Source: CAYUIS01 sp964444825 (GTDB lineage Bacteria; Chloroflexota; Anaerolineae; B4-G1). Taken from it: a stretch of DNA of 42,559 bases. Under the pieces are notes generated by a model that ran no database searches, was not told the origin of the DNA, and saw only the letters and a program-made list of their open reading frames with translations. The position numbers and the translations under genes are program-made. This document shows positions 33,153-42,333 of this stretch, piece after piece. The stretch covers positions 1 to 42,559 of the forward strand of contig CAYUIS010000031.1 of assembly GCA_964444825.1 (NCBI GenBank), given 5' to 3'. Within the stretch, counting starts at the first letter, position 1, and the number at the start of each line of letters is the position of its first letter.

Positions 33153-35972
33153 ATGTTTGAACGGATTCATCCGCGTTTCGACTGGGGACTCTTGCTGGCG
33201 CTGGCGCTGGCGCTTGTTGCGGCTGCCCCCTTCCTCACCCGGCCTGGTCTGCCACGCCAGACTGATGCCGAACTGCACGTGTATCGGGCCGCCGAGTTGG
33301 GGCACGTGATGCGCGCCGGGGTATTCTACCCACGGTGGGCGCCGGACTTTTACTTCGGCTACGGCTATCCAATCTTTAACTACTATGCTCCATTGACCTA
33401 CTATCTGGCCAATCTGTTTGATCTATTGCCAGGCATCGATATTGTCGATGGCGTCAGGGCGGTCTTTGTTTTGGGCTTTGTAGTTGCTTCGTTGGGAACC
33501 TATCTTCTTGGGCGCGACTTCTCTGATGTGGGGGGGGGCGCAGTGGCGGCGGCGTCCTTCGTTTTTGCTCCCTATGTGGCTTTTATCGACCCTCACGCGC
33601 GCGGTGTCCTGGCGGAGCATTTTGCTCTCTGTCTGTTGCCTATGGTGTTTTTCGCCTTTCGCCGGCTGATGAGTGGGGCGGGTAGTAGGGGAGCGCTCTT
33701 GGGAAGTGTCCTGACCCTGGCGGCGTTTGTGCTCAGTCACAATCTGGTTGGCCTGGTTGGTGCTGGCCTTCTGTCAGTATACTGGCTGTGGGAGGCCGGG
33801 GTGGGCACTGGACGCAAGCGAGCAGGGTGGGGAGTATTGGCCTTTGTCTTGGCAGCGGCCATTATTGCCTTCTTCTGGCTTCCGTTCTTGGTGGAAAGGG
33901 ATGCCATCAAGCTCCAGGTAATTGGACCGGGCCACTTTGACTATCGCGAGCATTTTCTCTCGTGGACAGAGCTTTTGGCTCCTTCTCGGGTGCTTGACCT
34001 GGGAGCGACCGCTCCTCACTATCAGCACAATCTGGGCCTGGTTCAGTGGTTGCTGGCTGTGCCAGCTTTAGGCGTGCTCTTATGGCGAAGGGATAACAGG
34101 ACTCCTCAAGACACTCCTCTGTCCAATCCTATTTCGCGCGGATATCCATGGATTCAGGCATCCGTGCTCTATTTCTATGTATTGGGTCTCGGGTTGGCGT
34201 TTCTGATGACGCCTGGTTCGCGAGTGGTCTGGCAGCACATTCCTGGAATGCCCTATCTCCAGTTTCCGTGGCGACTGATGGGCCCTACCAACTTGATGCT
34301 GGCAATATGCGCTGCTGGCAGTGTGAGCGCACTATCGGCTGTTTCTAGCCCGCGCTGGTGCAGGCTTGTACCACCGGCAATCCTGACGATCATCCTAGGA
34401 TCAGCCCTGCCGGTGCTATATCCTCCCAGTTGGCCGCCTGATTTTGGCGGCACATCGCCGCACGACATCATCCAGTGGGAACAGCAAAGCCTGGCAGTGG
34501 GCACGACCTCCACAGGAGACTTTTTGCCGATCGAGGCAGCACTAGCTCCTGTTCCTCCTATGCCAACGTTGATCGAGTCGTACCTGCAACCGGGACCCGT
34601 GGACAGGGTCAATCGCGCCGCCTTGCCCCACGGCGCGCGTGTGGAGATCTTGGAGCACGGGCCGCTAAGCGATCGCTTTGCAGTCTCAACGCCCAAAAAG
34701 CTCATTCTGCGCATATACACGTTCTACTTTCCCGGCTGGAAGGCCTACGTGGATGGCGAGGAGGTGGAGATCAGCGTGGCTGGGCCTGAGGGCTTTATCA
34801 CGCTGGCGGTTCCCAAGGGCGATCACGATGTAGCGGTGCGTTTCGAGGACACGCCGCCTCGAGTGGTCGGGTGGATAGTATCAGCTATCGGAGTATTGAT
34901 GCTCGCCGTGGCGCTCGTGTTGATGCGCCGACCGAACGACAAGGAATACAACGGGTTACTGCCGGCCTCTTCACTGCGGACCTCTCTTGGGCTCGGTGCC
35001 GCGGTTCTGCTCTTTGTGGCTGTCAAGAGTGGCCTTATCGATCCACACGACAATTGGCTGCGCTACACGTCTCCGCCAAGCCAAGCCTGGGCTGCCCAGT
35101 ATGAACGACGGGCCAGCTTTGGTGGGCAGATCGAGTTGCTGGGCTATGATCTGCCACGCAGGAGCGTTCGTTCTGGAGACGAATTCACGGTTGTACTCTA
35201 TTGGCGTGCCCTGGCACCTATGGATGTAAACTACCAGTCCTTTGTACACGTGGCTAGGCCTGTGAACATTCTCTGGGGGCAGGAGGACCACCTGAACCCA
35301 GCCGGTCTGCCGACCACACGCTGGCCGCTTGATAGATATGTGTGGGATGAGTACAAAGTCCGTGTTCTCCCGGGGACGCCACCAGGGGAATATGTGATCA
35401 ATGTGGGGCTCTACTCGATGGCTGGAGGCTACCGGCTGCAGTCATACGATGTGGGCGAAAGCGTTTTGGGTGACAGCGTCATCATAGACTCGATAAATGT
35501 GCGAGTCCCCAGGCGTCCGCCACGTGCGGCTGAGCTAGATACGACGCAGGAGGTAAGAGTGGTTTTCCCCGAGGCAGGAGTCACCCTGTTGGGGTATAGC
35601 CAGCCGCTTGAACAGATTAAGCTGCCTGGTCTGTGGTCACTCACATTGTTCTGGAGCGCGGACTGTGATCAGCCTGCCGCGCGAATCCGGAACGTTGTAT
35701 TGCTGGACGACAGTGGGCGGCAGGTCTGGGGAATCTCTGGGGTGCCTGTAAACGGTTCCTATCCTTTTGATGTCTGGCGTGCAGGAGAGGTGGTGCGTGA
35801 TCCGCTGCAGTTTGTAGCAGGGGGATTGGTAGACATTCCAAGAGAAATAGGGGATGGGGCCTATCGCTTTGGTGTTGCTGTAAGTGTGGATGAAACCGAA
35901 GACACGGATGTGGACGAGGCTGTTGTGCCAATTGGTACAGTCGAGTTTCGTATCGAGGGCGAGACGGATTAG
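33153..35972 (+). CDS. PTPS-related GT-C-like membrane protein with C-terminal beta-sandwich modules
   Basis: About 939 residues. The membrane part (about 1-420) begins with a helix at 10-29 and has TDAELHVYRA and RWAPDFYFGYGYPIFNYYAP, hallmarks of the '6-pyruvoyl-tetrahydropterin synthase-related' membrane family, which despite its name has a GT-C-like layout. An outer domain then contains a YfhO-like segment (FYFPGWKAYVDGE), another helix pair (about 570-590 and 615-630), and two related beta-rich modules (QIELLGYDLPRRSVRSGDEF and GVTLLGYSQP...LTLFWSA) to the C-terminus. It may be a sugar transferase or a carrier for extracellular glycan; no reaction is known. The start is uncertain: ATG 33153 is used, and GTG 33102 is in frame. 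Confidence 0.75.
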   Translation: MFERIHPRFDWGLLLALALALVAAAPFLTRPGLPRQTDAELHVYRAAELGHVMRAGVFYPRWAPDFYFGYGYPIFNYYAPLTYYLANLFDLLPGIDIVDGVRAVFVLGFVVASLGTYLLGRDFSDVGGGAVAAASFVFAPYVAFIDPHARGVLAEHFALCLLPMVFFAFRRLMSGAGSRGALLGSVLTLAAFVLSHNLVGLVGAGLLSVYWLWEAGVGTGRKRAGWGVLAFVLAAAIIAFFWLPFLVERDAIKLQVIGPGHFDYREHFLSWTELLAPSRVLDLGATAPHYQHNLGLVQWLLAVPALGVLLWRRDNRTPQDTPLSNPISRGYPWIQASVLYFYVLGLGLAFLMTPGSRVVWQHIPGMPYLQFPWRLMGPTNLMLAICAAGSVSALSAVSSPRWCRLVPPAILTIILGSALPVLYPPSWPPDFGGTSPHDIIQWEQQSLAVGTTSTGDFLPIEAALAPVPPMPTLIESYLQPGPVDRVNRAALPHGARVEILEHGPLSDRFAVSTPKKLILRIYTFYFPGWKAYVDGEEVEISVAGPEGFITLAVPKGDHDVAVRFEDTPPRVVGWIVSAIGVLMLAVALVLMRRPNDKEYNGLLPASSLRTSLGLGAAVLLFVAVKSGLIDPHDNWLRYTSPPSQAWAAQYERRASFGGQIELLGYDLPRRSVRSGDEFTVVLYWRALAPMDVNYQSFVHVARPVNILWGQEDHLNPAGLPTTRWPLDRYVWDEYKVRVLPGTPPGEYVINVGLYSMAGGYRLQSYDVGESVLGDSVIIDSINVRVPRRPPRAAELDTTQEVRVVFPEAGVTLLGYSQPLEQIKLPGLWSLTLFWSADCDQPAARIRNVVLLDDSGRQVWGISGVPVNGSYPFDVWRAGEVVRDPLQFVAGGLVDIPREIGDGAYRFGVAVSVDETEDTDVDEAVVPIGTVEFRIEGETD

Positions 35973-35985
35973 GGGAAGGCAAACA

Positions 35986-36753
35986 ATGGCAAGAATGAAG
36001 AAGCGGGAAAGGCTGGTGGCGGCTATTCGTGGCAAAGATGTGGATAGACCTCCGGTGGCTCTGTGGCGCCATTTTCCGGGGGATGACTACCGTCCGGAGG
36101 ACCTGGCTGCAGCAACGATCGCCTTTCAACGTCAGTACGATTTTGACTTTGTCAAGGTGACTCCGACCAGTAGTTTCTGTGTTCAGGGTTGGGGATCACG
36201 GGATGTCTGGACAGGGACCCTAGAGGGAACGCGCGACTATGTCCTTTATCCCATTAAGACTGATTCTGACTGGGGCAACCTCAAAGTGCAGGATCCTGAG
36301 CAGGGGGCCTTGGGTGCGCAGTTGGAATGCCTCAGGCTCATCGTAAAGGAATTGGGCCGCGATGTGCCCGTCATTCAGACAGTCTTTAGCCCTCTGGCTC
36401 AGGCCAAGAATCTGGTTGGGAGCGAAAACCTGCTGGTGCACCTGCGCCGCTATCCTGACGCCGTTCGTTTGGGTTTGGAGATCATCACTGAGACAACGAT
36501 TCGATTTGTGGAAGCAGCACGCGAGACTGGTATCGACGGCCTATTCTATGCCGTACAGTATGCACAGTATGGATTGCTCAGCGAACTGGAATACTCTGCT
36601 TTTGGTCGTGCTCACGACCTGCAGATTCTGCAGGCAGCTCAAGAACTGTGGCTTAACGTGCTGCACCTGCACGGAACCAACATCATGTTTGATCTGCTCG
36701 CAGACTACCCTGTTCAGATTATTAACTGGCACGATCGGGAGACCTGGCCGGCG
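35986..36753 (+). CDS. Uroporphyrinogen-decarboxylase-family protein, 3' end lost in gap
   Basis: 256 residues are visible before the run of N. The start KKRERLVAAIRGKDVDRPPVALWRHFPGDD and later FVKVTP, VIQTVFSPLAQA, FVEAARETGIDGLFYA and NIMFDLLADYPVQIINWHD match the URO-D superfamily. The true HemE signature (P-x-W-x-M-R-Q-A-G-R) is absent, so it is more like the corrinoid methyltransferase (MtaA/CmuA) or uncharacterised branch than a haem enzyme. The ATG at 35986 follows AGGGGAAGG. Any reading frame continuing across the N run is artificial. Confidence 0.8.
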
Positions 36754-36853
36754 NNNNNNNNNNNNNNNNNNNNNNNNNNNNNNNNNNNNNNNNNNNNNNN
36801 NNNNNNNNNNNNNNNNNNNNNNNNNNNNNNNNNNNNNNNNNNNNNNNNNNNNN
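36754..36853. other. Assembly gap of 100 N
   Basis: Exactly 100 consecutive N, the conventional placeholder for a gap of unknown size. The true distance between the genes on each side, and whether any gene is missing, cannot be known from this sequence. Confidence 0.98.
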
Positions 36854-37535
36854 GCAAAGCCAGAGAAAGAAAACCACAGCGGATTCGGGCCGCCGGCGTT
36901 GGATCCTGTTCGGCGGATTGGGAGGGTTGGCGCTGGTGATTGTCGTTGTCTTGATTGTTGTTGGGCTGGTGCCGGAAAATCAACCACACCAAGCAGAAGT
37001 GTTGTATCACAACATCGAAGGAGGCCTCACAGAGGAGGGATTTCCCTACCTGGGTTCGTTGGAGGCGGATGTCGTGCTAGTGGAATTCACCGATTTCTAT
37101 TGTTCCCACTGCCGTGTGTACAACCAAGAGTCGGAGGAATCCATTCTGGATGAATATGTAGCGACTGGACAGGTTCGATATGTCCTTCACTACTACAGCG
37201 GCGGTAGTCCCCAGTCGATCCAGGCGGCTGAGGCGGCGATGTGTGCCGCGGAGCAGGGACTCTACTTCCAGTTTCAGCGCGCTTTCTTTGATAACCCCGC
37301 TGCGACGCGGACGGACCTCATGGCTCTCTCCCGCGGTTTGGGATTGGATGAGGACGACTTTATGGCTTGTTGGGATGAAGGTCGGTACCACAACGAACTG
37401 CTGGGGCACATCCGAGCAGCGAGAGCTGCTGGTATCTCAGTGACGCCGAGCTTCAAAATCAACGACCAGTTGGTGACCGGCAACGTGCCTGATATGATAC
37501 GCCAGGCCATCGAGGACGAATTGGCAGCGCGGTAG
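36854..37535 (+). CDS. Membrane-anchored DsbA-like thioredoxin-fold protein, 5' end lost in gap
   Basis: The frame is open from the first base after the gap, so the start is missing. Visible are a basic stretch (QRKKTTADSGRRR), a membrane anchor (about 36900-36975) and an outer thioredoxin-like domain with FYCSHCR, a C-x2-C active site, and a later SVTPSFKIN that supplies the conserved cis-proline. This matches the Thioredoxin_4 / DsbA family that makes or isomerises disulfides, or supplies electrons, outside the membrane. The TTG at 36918 is not a credible start, as it would cut the anchor. It converges with the S1 gene, 25 nt away. Confidence 0.85.
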
Positions 37536-37560
37536 CTTTGGACCTCAGGGGCGGCTACGT

Positions 37561-38274
37561 CTATTGCTGTTTTGAGTGCTGCTTCAAAGTGCGAGCCAGA
37601 ATATCCTCTCGTTCAGACAGGTCTGGTTGCCGCTGGTGTTTTTCTTGACGTCGACTCTGCTGACCGGGGCGCTTGGTCTGCGCGCGCTGAAGTGCGATTT
37701 CCATTGCCGTTTGTGATGGGTCCTCTTGTTCACTGTCCTCGACCGCGTATGCCTCCTCGATGCCCATCAGACTCAGATCGATGCGCCGCTTCCTGCGGTC
37801 AACCTGCAGTATACGCACTTCAGTTTCCTCGCCCACTTTGAGCACCTCGGATGGGTGCCGTATATAGCCAGCGGACATCTCTCGAACGTGGAGCAAACCC
37901 GCTCGCTCAGCGCCGATGTCCACGAATGCTCCGTACGGCTCAATCCGTGTCACAGTGCCGGTGTGCACTTGCTCCTCCGCCAACTCGTCCCAGTCCACGT
38001 CCGGAGGCTCGATCATTGTCAACCCAATGCGGCCCTGTTCTGGACTGACTTTTGTCACCCACACGGTCACACTGTCTCCAGGCTGAACGACATCTGCCAC
38101 GCGATTCACCCGCTTGGAGGTAAGCTGTGATATGTGCACTACACCGTCGTACTCCAGGCCAACGTCAATCACCGCACCATAGAGCTGCGTCTCTTTCACA
38201 GAACCCTGAAGACGCATCTTGGGCTTCAGATCGGCAATCGAGCTGATTTCCACTTCCTGTTCAACTTCTTCCAT
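37561..38274 (-). CDS. Protein with two S1 RNA-binding domains
   Basis: A 237-residue protein with two S1 OB-fold domains: about 18-88 (LQGSVKETQLYGAVIDVGLEYDG... then VVHISQL) and about 101-170 (HTGTVTRIEPYGAFVDIG... then LLHVREM). A charged, probably disordered tail rich in Gln, Arg and Lys follows (about 185-237). It is shorter than ribosomal protein S1 (usually four to six domains) and resembles the small S1-domain proteins of Chloroflexota and Firmicutes that may assist mRNA binding or stress responses. The ATG is preceded by GAGAGGAGC and a consensus promoter, so it should be well expressed. Confidence 0.88.
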   Translation of the reverse strand: MEEVEQEVEISSIADLKPKMRLQGSVKETQLYGAVIDVGLEYDGVVHISQLTSKRVNRVADVVQPGDSVTVWVTKVSPEQGRIGLTMIEPPDVDWDELAEEQVHTGTVTRIEPYGAFVDIGAERAGLLHVREMSAGYIRHPSEVLKVGEETEVRILQVDRRKRRIDLSLMGIEEAYAVEDSEQEDPSQTAMEIALQRAQTKRPGQQSRRQEKHQRQPDLSEREDILARTLKQHSKQQ

Positions 38275-38310
38275 CTTTGTTGGTGCTCCTCTCTGGTTGA
38301 GCTCTGCGAC

Positions 38311-38338
38311 ATTATAGCCGAGGATCAGAATGTGTCAA
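38311..38338 (-). promoter_or_regulatory. Predicted strong promoter of the double-S1 gene
   Basis: On the minus strand, consensus TTGACA (38333-38338) is 16 nt from consensus TATAAT (38311-38316), the best promoter match in the window. The leader is about 30 nt and carries the ribosome binding site GAGAGGAGC. Confidence 0.8.
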
Positions 38339-38438
38339 GATATGTCCCTTGTTGCTAATTCGCATAGTCGTTGTCACGCGTCTGTTCCACTCTCTTGCAA
38401 GCATTTGCGAAACACCAGGCTGCGTGAAAAAGGGTGGG

Positions 38439-39275
38439 TTACCAAGCCGCATGGGGAAAAGTCACGACCCCTGCGTGAATACCTACACGTTTGTACATCT
38501 TTACGTTTGCAGTTGTGTACGGTTCACCGAGTAGCCCATCGTGGATTGCCCAGCTACGTCCCCGGACACTGCGTTCCACTCCTGAGTGGCGGAAAGGGGT
38601 GGAGCCATCTAGTCGCCCTGACAATAGTCTTCCTGGTGCAAATTCCCTGTGAATCCACTCCATGCGCCCCAGCCCCATCACGTATGAGAATCCCAACCGT
38701 TCGAAGAGGATTGCATTGTGATAGGCCAGTGGCTGTATGTAAAACGAGTCGTGTTGGAGACCCAAGACAAACTGCTCCAACACTGGCATCAACCTGCGAG
38801 TCATCCCTAAGCCGTGACGCACCTGGCCTGGCGCGAGACCCGCTCTCATAGCCCGGATCTCCTCCTCCATGTTGCGTTCCAGAACACCAAAGTAAGTCGG
38901 CGTACCATCCGGCAGCCGGTCTGTGTCGTATCGTTCTGAGAAGGGGTCGTTGACTATGAAAAGAACCACCTCAATCTGATTATTGGGAGTGTCCGCCAGT
39001 TGGATGTACAACAGCGGGTCCTCGGCATCCCAAGCGTGACGCAGAGAGACCTCGACTGAAGAGATGCCAGGCTCACACGTGTACAAGGGATTTCCAGCGC
39101 TGTCGGCCAGGGTTTGCGGATCTATCCCAAAGTGTTGCAGAATCTCGATCGGTACCAGGTGCCCATAGACCTGCAGCGTCTGTTCTCGAGGAAGCTTGTT
39201 GACCTGCGCAATGGAAAAAAGCGCTACATCTTGCAGCAACGGGGAAGCGTGCCATATCTGTCTTGTTCGGCCCAT
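38439..39275 (-). CDS. Conserved unknown protein with a possible GNAT-like C-terminal motif
   Basis: A 278-residue soluble protein that I do not recognise as a named family. The stretch YHNAILFERLGFSYVMGL resembles motif B of GNAT acetyltransferases (N-x2-A-x2-L-Y-E-x-x-G-F), but the acetyl-CoA loop (Q/R-x2-G-x-G/A) is not clear; the nearest segment is RHGLGMTRRLMPVL. The N-terminal part has no signal peptide. The ATG is preceded by AGAGGGG and starts 11 nt after smpB, so the protein is probably made from the S41-S41-smpB transcript. It ends 165 nt before the S1 gene on the same strand. Confidence 0.65.
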   Translation of the reverse strand: MGRTRQIWHASPLLQDVALFSIAQVNKLPREQTLQVYGHLVPIEILQHFGIDPQTLADSAGNPLYTCEPGISSVEVSLRHAWDAEDPLLYIQLADTPNNQIEVVLFIVNDPFSERYDTDRLPDGTPTYFGVLERNMEEEIRAMRAGLAPGQVRHGLGMTRRLMPVLEQFVLGLQHDSFYIQPLAYHNAILFERLGFSYVMGLGRMEWIHREFAPGRLLSGRLDGSTPFRHSGVERSVRGRSWAIHDGLLGEPYTTANVKMYKRVGIHAGVVTFPHAAW

Positions 39276-39286
39276 TGTCTGCCCCT

Positions 39287-39748
39287 CTAGCGCCGGCCTT
39301 GCTCTCTAAGTGCACGATCGATGTCACGTTGGGCATCTCGCTGGGCAATAGTCTGCCGCTTGTCGTATTTGCGCTTGCCCTTTGCCAGCGCCACCTCCAC
39401 TTTGGCACGGCCGCTCTTTAGATAAAGCTGCACAGGCACAATGGTGTATCCGCGCTCCGTTACACGGACGATCAGGCGGTCGATCTCCCGGCGATGTAAC
39501 AACAGCTTGCGGGGGCGTACTGGATCGTGCCCATATCTGCCAGCGGCCTCATATGGTGCAATGTGGACGTTTACCAACCACAGCTCTCCATCTCGGGGCT
39601 GCACATACCCGTCGCTGAGATTCACTCGCCCCGCGCGTATAGCTTTGATCTCTGTTCCCATCAGAACCAGACCAGCCTCGTGGTGACCCTCCAGGTGATA
39701 GTCTCGACGTGCCTTGCGATTCGTGGCAATGATCTTGATACCGGACAT
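39287..39748 (-). CDS. smpB: SsrA-binding protein
   Basis: Binds tmRNA and brings it to stalled ribosomes in trans-translation. The 153-residue protein shows family landmarks: ATNRKARRDYHLE near the N-terminus, GTEIKAIRAGRVNLSDGYV (31-49), HIAPYE, RKLLLHRREIDRL and the Lys/Arg-rich tail KGKRKYDKRQTIAQRD. Two adjacent ATG codons (39751 and 39748) overlap the stop codon of the protease gene upstream, with GAGGA before them. Position 39748 gives the better spacing; the frame is also open further upstream but overlaps the protease. No tmRNA gene was seen in the window. Confidence 0.95.
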   Translation of the reverse strand: MSGIKIIATNRKARRDYHLEGHHEAGLVLMGTEIKAIRAGRVNLSDGYVQPRDGELWLVNVHIAPYEAAGRYGHDPVRPRKLLLHRREIDRLIVRVTERGYTIVPVQLYLKSGRAKVEVALAKGKRKYDKRQTIAQRDAQRDIDRALREQGRR

Positions 39749-41097
39749 CATTCCTCTGTCTGCAAGTACTTGATAGCCTCTTCCAACTGAGGGTCTTGAT
39801 CCGGTTCCAGTTCTTCCTCCGGCCACGGGACCTCTATATCAGGTGTGAGGCCCTGACCGTGAATGACACGATCATTGGGGGTGAACCATCGCGCGACTGT
39901 CACCCGCAATTGGGAGCCATCGCTGAGAGTGAACGGGCGCTGCACAGAACCCTTGCCAAAGGTCAGCTCCCCGATCAATATCGCCCGCTCCCGGTCCTGC
40001 AACGCGCCGGCCACGATCTCTGATGCACTGGCGCTCGCTCCATCCACCAGCACGACCAAAGGAATACTCTCGCCTACGTCTCCTGGATCAGCGCCAGATG
40101 GGGGCAAAAGCTGTTCACGGCCATCGCTCCAGCGCTCAATGACAACGGTCCCATCATCCAAGAACAGATCGGCGACTTCCACTGCCTGATCCAACCATCC
40201 ACCGGGGTTGCCGCGTAGATCAAAGATCACGCCTTTTGGCTCCTGAGCCAAAAGCTCCTCCAGCCCATCCTCCATTAACTCGGTGGCCGTCGAGTTGAAC
40301 TCATACAGCCGGATATAGCCGATGTTGGCGTCGAGCATTTCCACATCTATAGTCGGGATTTCCAAGCGTGCGCGAGTGACGACAACCTCGAAAAGCTCCG
40401 ATACATCTTCCCGTTCTACGAGCAAAGTTACTTTGCTATTGGCTGGGCCCCGGATCAGGCCGATTGCTTCATAAAGAGAGATCCCCACGATAGACACGCC
40501 GTCTACTTCGAGGACACGATCTCCTTCGAGCATTCCGGCTCTCTCGGCTGGCCCATCTTCAAACATGCCGACGATCTCCAGCCTGCCCGTCTCGTCCATA
40601 TTGACGAATGCGCCAATGCCCTCAAACTCTCCAGTGGCATCCTCGGCGATGATGGATGCAGCTTTGGGCTCAATGAAGGCGGTGTACTGATCGCCCAACG
40701 TGCTCAGCATACCACGGATAGCGGCATAGGTGATGTTTTCCATATCCGGCAACTCGCCGTAGTAGTTTCGCTGGACCAGGTCCCACACTTCCCAGAACAG
40801 TTGAAACGCCTCCTCATCCTCATTGGTCGGCGTGGGTATTGGCACAGGCGTAGGCGTAGGGGTGAGTGGGTCCTGAAAGCCGCTGTTTTCTACAGAGGGC
40901 GTTGGATCAAGTGTTGCTTCTTCTGTGGCAGGGTTCGGCGGAAACGCCGACCGCAAGGGTGCCCACGTAGGTAGTATGCCGCTCCCGGTCAGAAGATAAG
41001 CTGATCCAAATCCGACTAGGAAGCCCATAGCCGCAAGCGAGAGCAGAACCGTGCCTGCGAGCAGACACCTGGTCACGCTACGGGGTTTGATGTTCAT
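39748..41097 (-). CDS. S41 C-terminal processing peptidase (second copy)
   Basis: A 449-residue secreted or membrane-anchored serine protease. An N-terminal helix (about 10-35) is followed by a Thr/Pro-rich spacer (about 60-92), an N-terminal helical region (FWEVWDLVQRNYYGELPD), a PDZ domain (about 155-240, GIGAFV to PANSKVTLLV) and the peptidase core. Catalytic residues inferred from Prc spacing are Ser357 (in ASASASE), Lys382 and Gln386 (GKGSVQ). It cleaves C-terminal tails of outer or membrane proteins. The ATG at 41097 overlaps the first copy by 20 nt and has CAGGAG about 10 nt upstream. A longer open frame to 41190 is not credible. Confidence 0.93.
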   Translation of the reverse strand: MNIKPRSVTRCLLAGTVLLSLAAMGFLVGFGSAYLLTGSGILPTWAPLRSAFPPNPATEEATLDPTPSVENSGFQDPLTPTPTPVPIPTPTNEDEEAFQLFWEVWDLVQRNYYGELPDMENITYAAIRGMLSTLGDQYTAFIEPKAASIIAEDATGEFEGIGAFVNMDETGRLEIVGMFEDGPAERAGMLEGDRVLEVDGVSIVGISLYEAIGLIRGPANSKVTLLVEREDVSELFEVVVTRARLEIPTIDVEMLDANIGYIRLYEFNSTATELMEDGLEELLAQEPKGVIFDLRGNPGGWLDQAVEVADLFLDDGTVVIERWSDGREQLLPPSGADPGDVGESIPLVVLVDGASASASEIVAGALQDRERAILIGELTFGKGSVQRPFTLSDGSQLRVTVARWFTPNDRVIHGQGLTPDIEVPWPEEELEPDQDPQLEEAIKYLQTEE

Positions 41098-42298
41098 CAA
41101 GTGCTGACTCCTGAGGTCTTTCTGTGTCCCGCTGGTGCGACTGGAGATAGTCAACAGCGCCATTGAGTTGCTCGTCTTCCAAGCTGGCACCGCCGGGGAT
41201 GTGGATGTCCGGTTTCAAGCCTTGCCCTTCGATGCGGTGTCGTTCGGGTGTCAACCAAACTGCCGAGGTGACGTGGAGTGATGAACCGTCGGACAGGTCG
41301 TATATCAACTGAACCGAGCCTTTACCGAAGGTAGGTTCTCCGATCAAGGTGCCACGGTCATGATCCTGGAGCGCGCCCGCAAGGATCTCGGCTGCGCTGG
41401 CCGTGCCGTGGTTTACCAGCACGGCCAACGGTACATCAGTGGCGAGGCCGCCATCCTGGACAGGGAAAGCTCTTTCTCGTCCATCACGGTCTAGCTCCAC
41501 CAACACGTTCCCTTCCTGCAGAAACTTGCTAGCGGTGGCTACCGTCGGATCAAGCAATCCACCCGAGTTGTCCCGCAAATCTAGGATCAAGCTGGCGACC
41601 GCATCAGTGTACAGCAGTTCCTGGATGGCAGCGGTGGCCTCGTCGCTCGTTTTCTCTGTGAAGGTTTCAATACGTATGTATCCGATGTCGAGTGCCTGAT
41701 CAAGTACACGCCAGGTGACGGAAGGAACTGATATCTGAGCTCGGATGACGGTGATTCCAAACGGTGGGGTAGGGGGGCGAGAGATGGTGAGTGTCACGGG
41801 TGTGTTGAGCTCGCCGTGTAACTGGGCACGCACATCGTCTATTGTGGTTGACTCGCCGATGGCATTTCCATCTACAGCCAACAGGATGTCGCCCACGCGG
41901 ATGCCAGCAGCTTCGGCAGGAGAGTCGGGGTGGGGGGAAAGTACCATCTGCCCCTCACTATCACGCCATATAGTTGCCCCCACGCCACCGAATGTCCCGC
42001 GCATTCTGTCGCGCTCTAGCTCCCGAGGCTGAGGTTCGATAAAGACTGTATGAGGGTCATCCAGCAGCCGTAGGGCCTCTTGAATAGCGCCGTACGTGCG
42101 CTGGCTGTCTGAGGGGAGTTCGCCATAAAAGTGCTCATCCACGTGATCCCAGGCTTCCCAGAATACGTCGAATTCGTGCGCTGGATTTCGGTGCGCATTC
42201 AGTTGCAGAGACACGGCCAGTCCGGTACCAAAGGACAGGCAGACACAGATAAAAAGGGCACCAAGCAGCAAGGCTGTACGCTGGAATGAACTTGACAT
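41078..42298 (-). CDS. S41 C-terminal processing peptidase (first copy)
   Basis: A 406-residue paralogue of the protease gene downstream. An N-terminal membrane anchor (about 8-31) is followed directly by the helical region (FWEAWDHVDEHFYGELPS), a PDZ domain (about 100-175) and the peptidase core with Ser301 (GTASAAE), Lys326 and Gln330 (FGKGSVQ), the same 25-residue Ser-Lys spacing as the second copy. It lacks the Thr/Pro-rich spacer of its partner. The ATG at 42298 has no strong ribosome binding site but follows a promoter at 42387-42414. It overlaps the second copy by 20 nt. Confidence 0.93.
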   Translation of the reverse strand: MSSSFQRTALLLGALFICVCLSFGTGLAVSLQLNAHRNPAHEFDVFWEAWDHVDEHFYGELPSDSQRTYGAIQEALRLLDDPHTVFIEPQPRELERDRMRGTFGGVGATIWRDSEGQMVLSPHPDSPAEAAGIRVGDILLAVDGNAIGESTTIDDVRAQLHGELNTPVTLTISRPPTPPFGITVIRAQISVPSVTWRVLDQALDIGYIRIETFTEKTSDEATAAIQELLYTDAVASLILDLRDNSGGLLDPTVATASKFLQEGNVLVELDRDGRERAFPVQDGGLATDVPLAVLVNHGTASAAEILAGALQDHDRGTLIGEPTFGKGSVQLIYDLSDGSSLHVTSAVWLTPERHRIEGQGLKPDIHIPGGASLEDEQLNGAVDYLQSHQRDTERPQESALDEHQTP

Positions 42299-42333
42299 AA
42301 CAATTGGACTGACACTGTAGATTTCTTGCCCGC

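Noticed and set aside
35884..36939. A single reading frame across the N run joining the URO-D-family gene to downstream sequence
   Set aside because: The frame continues only because N codons contain no stops. The gap size is arbitrary, and the sequence beyond it belongs to the DsbA-like gene in another frame.
36918..37535. The TTG at 36918 as the start of the DsbA-like protein
   Set aside because: It would fall inside the membrane anchor, and the frame is open and basic upstream to the gap, as expected for an N-terminal anchor whose start is missing.
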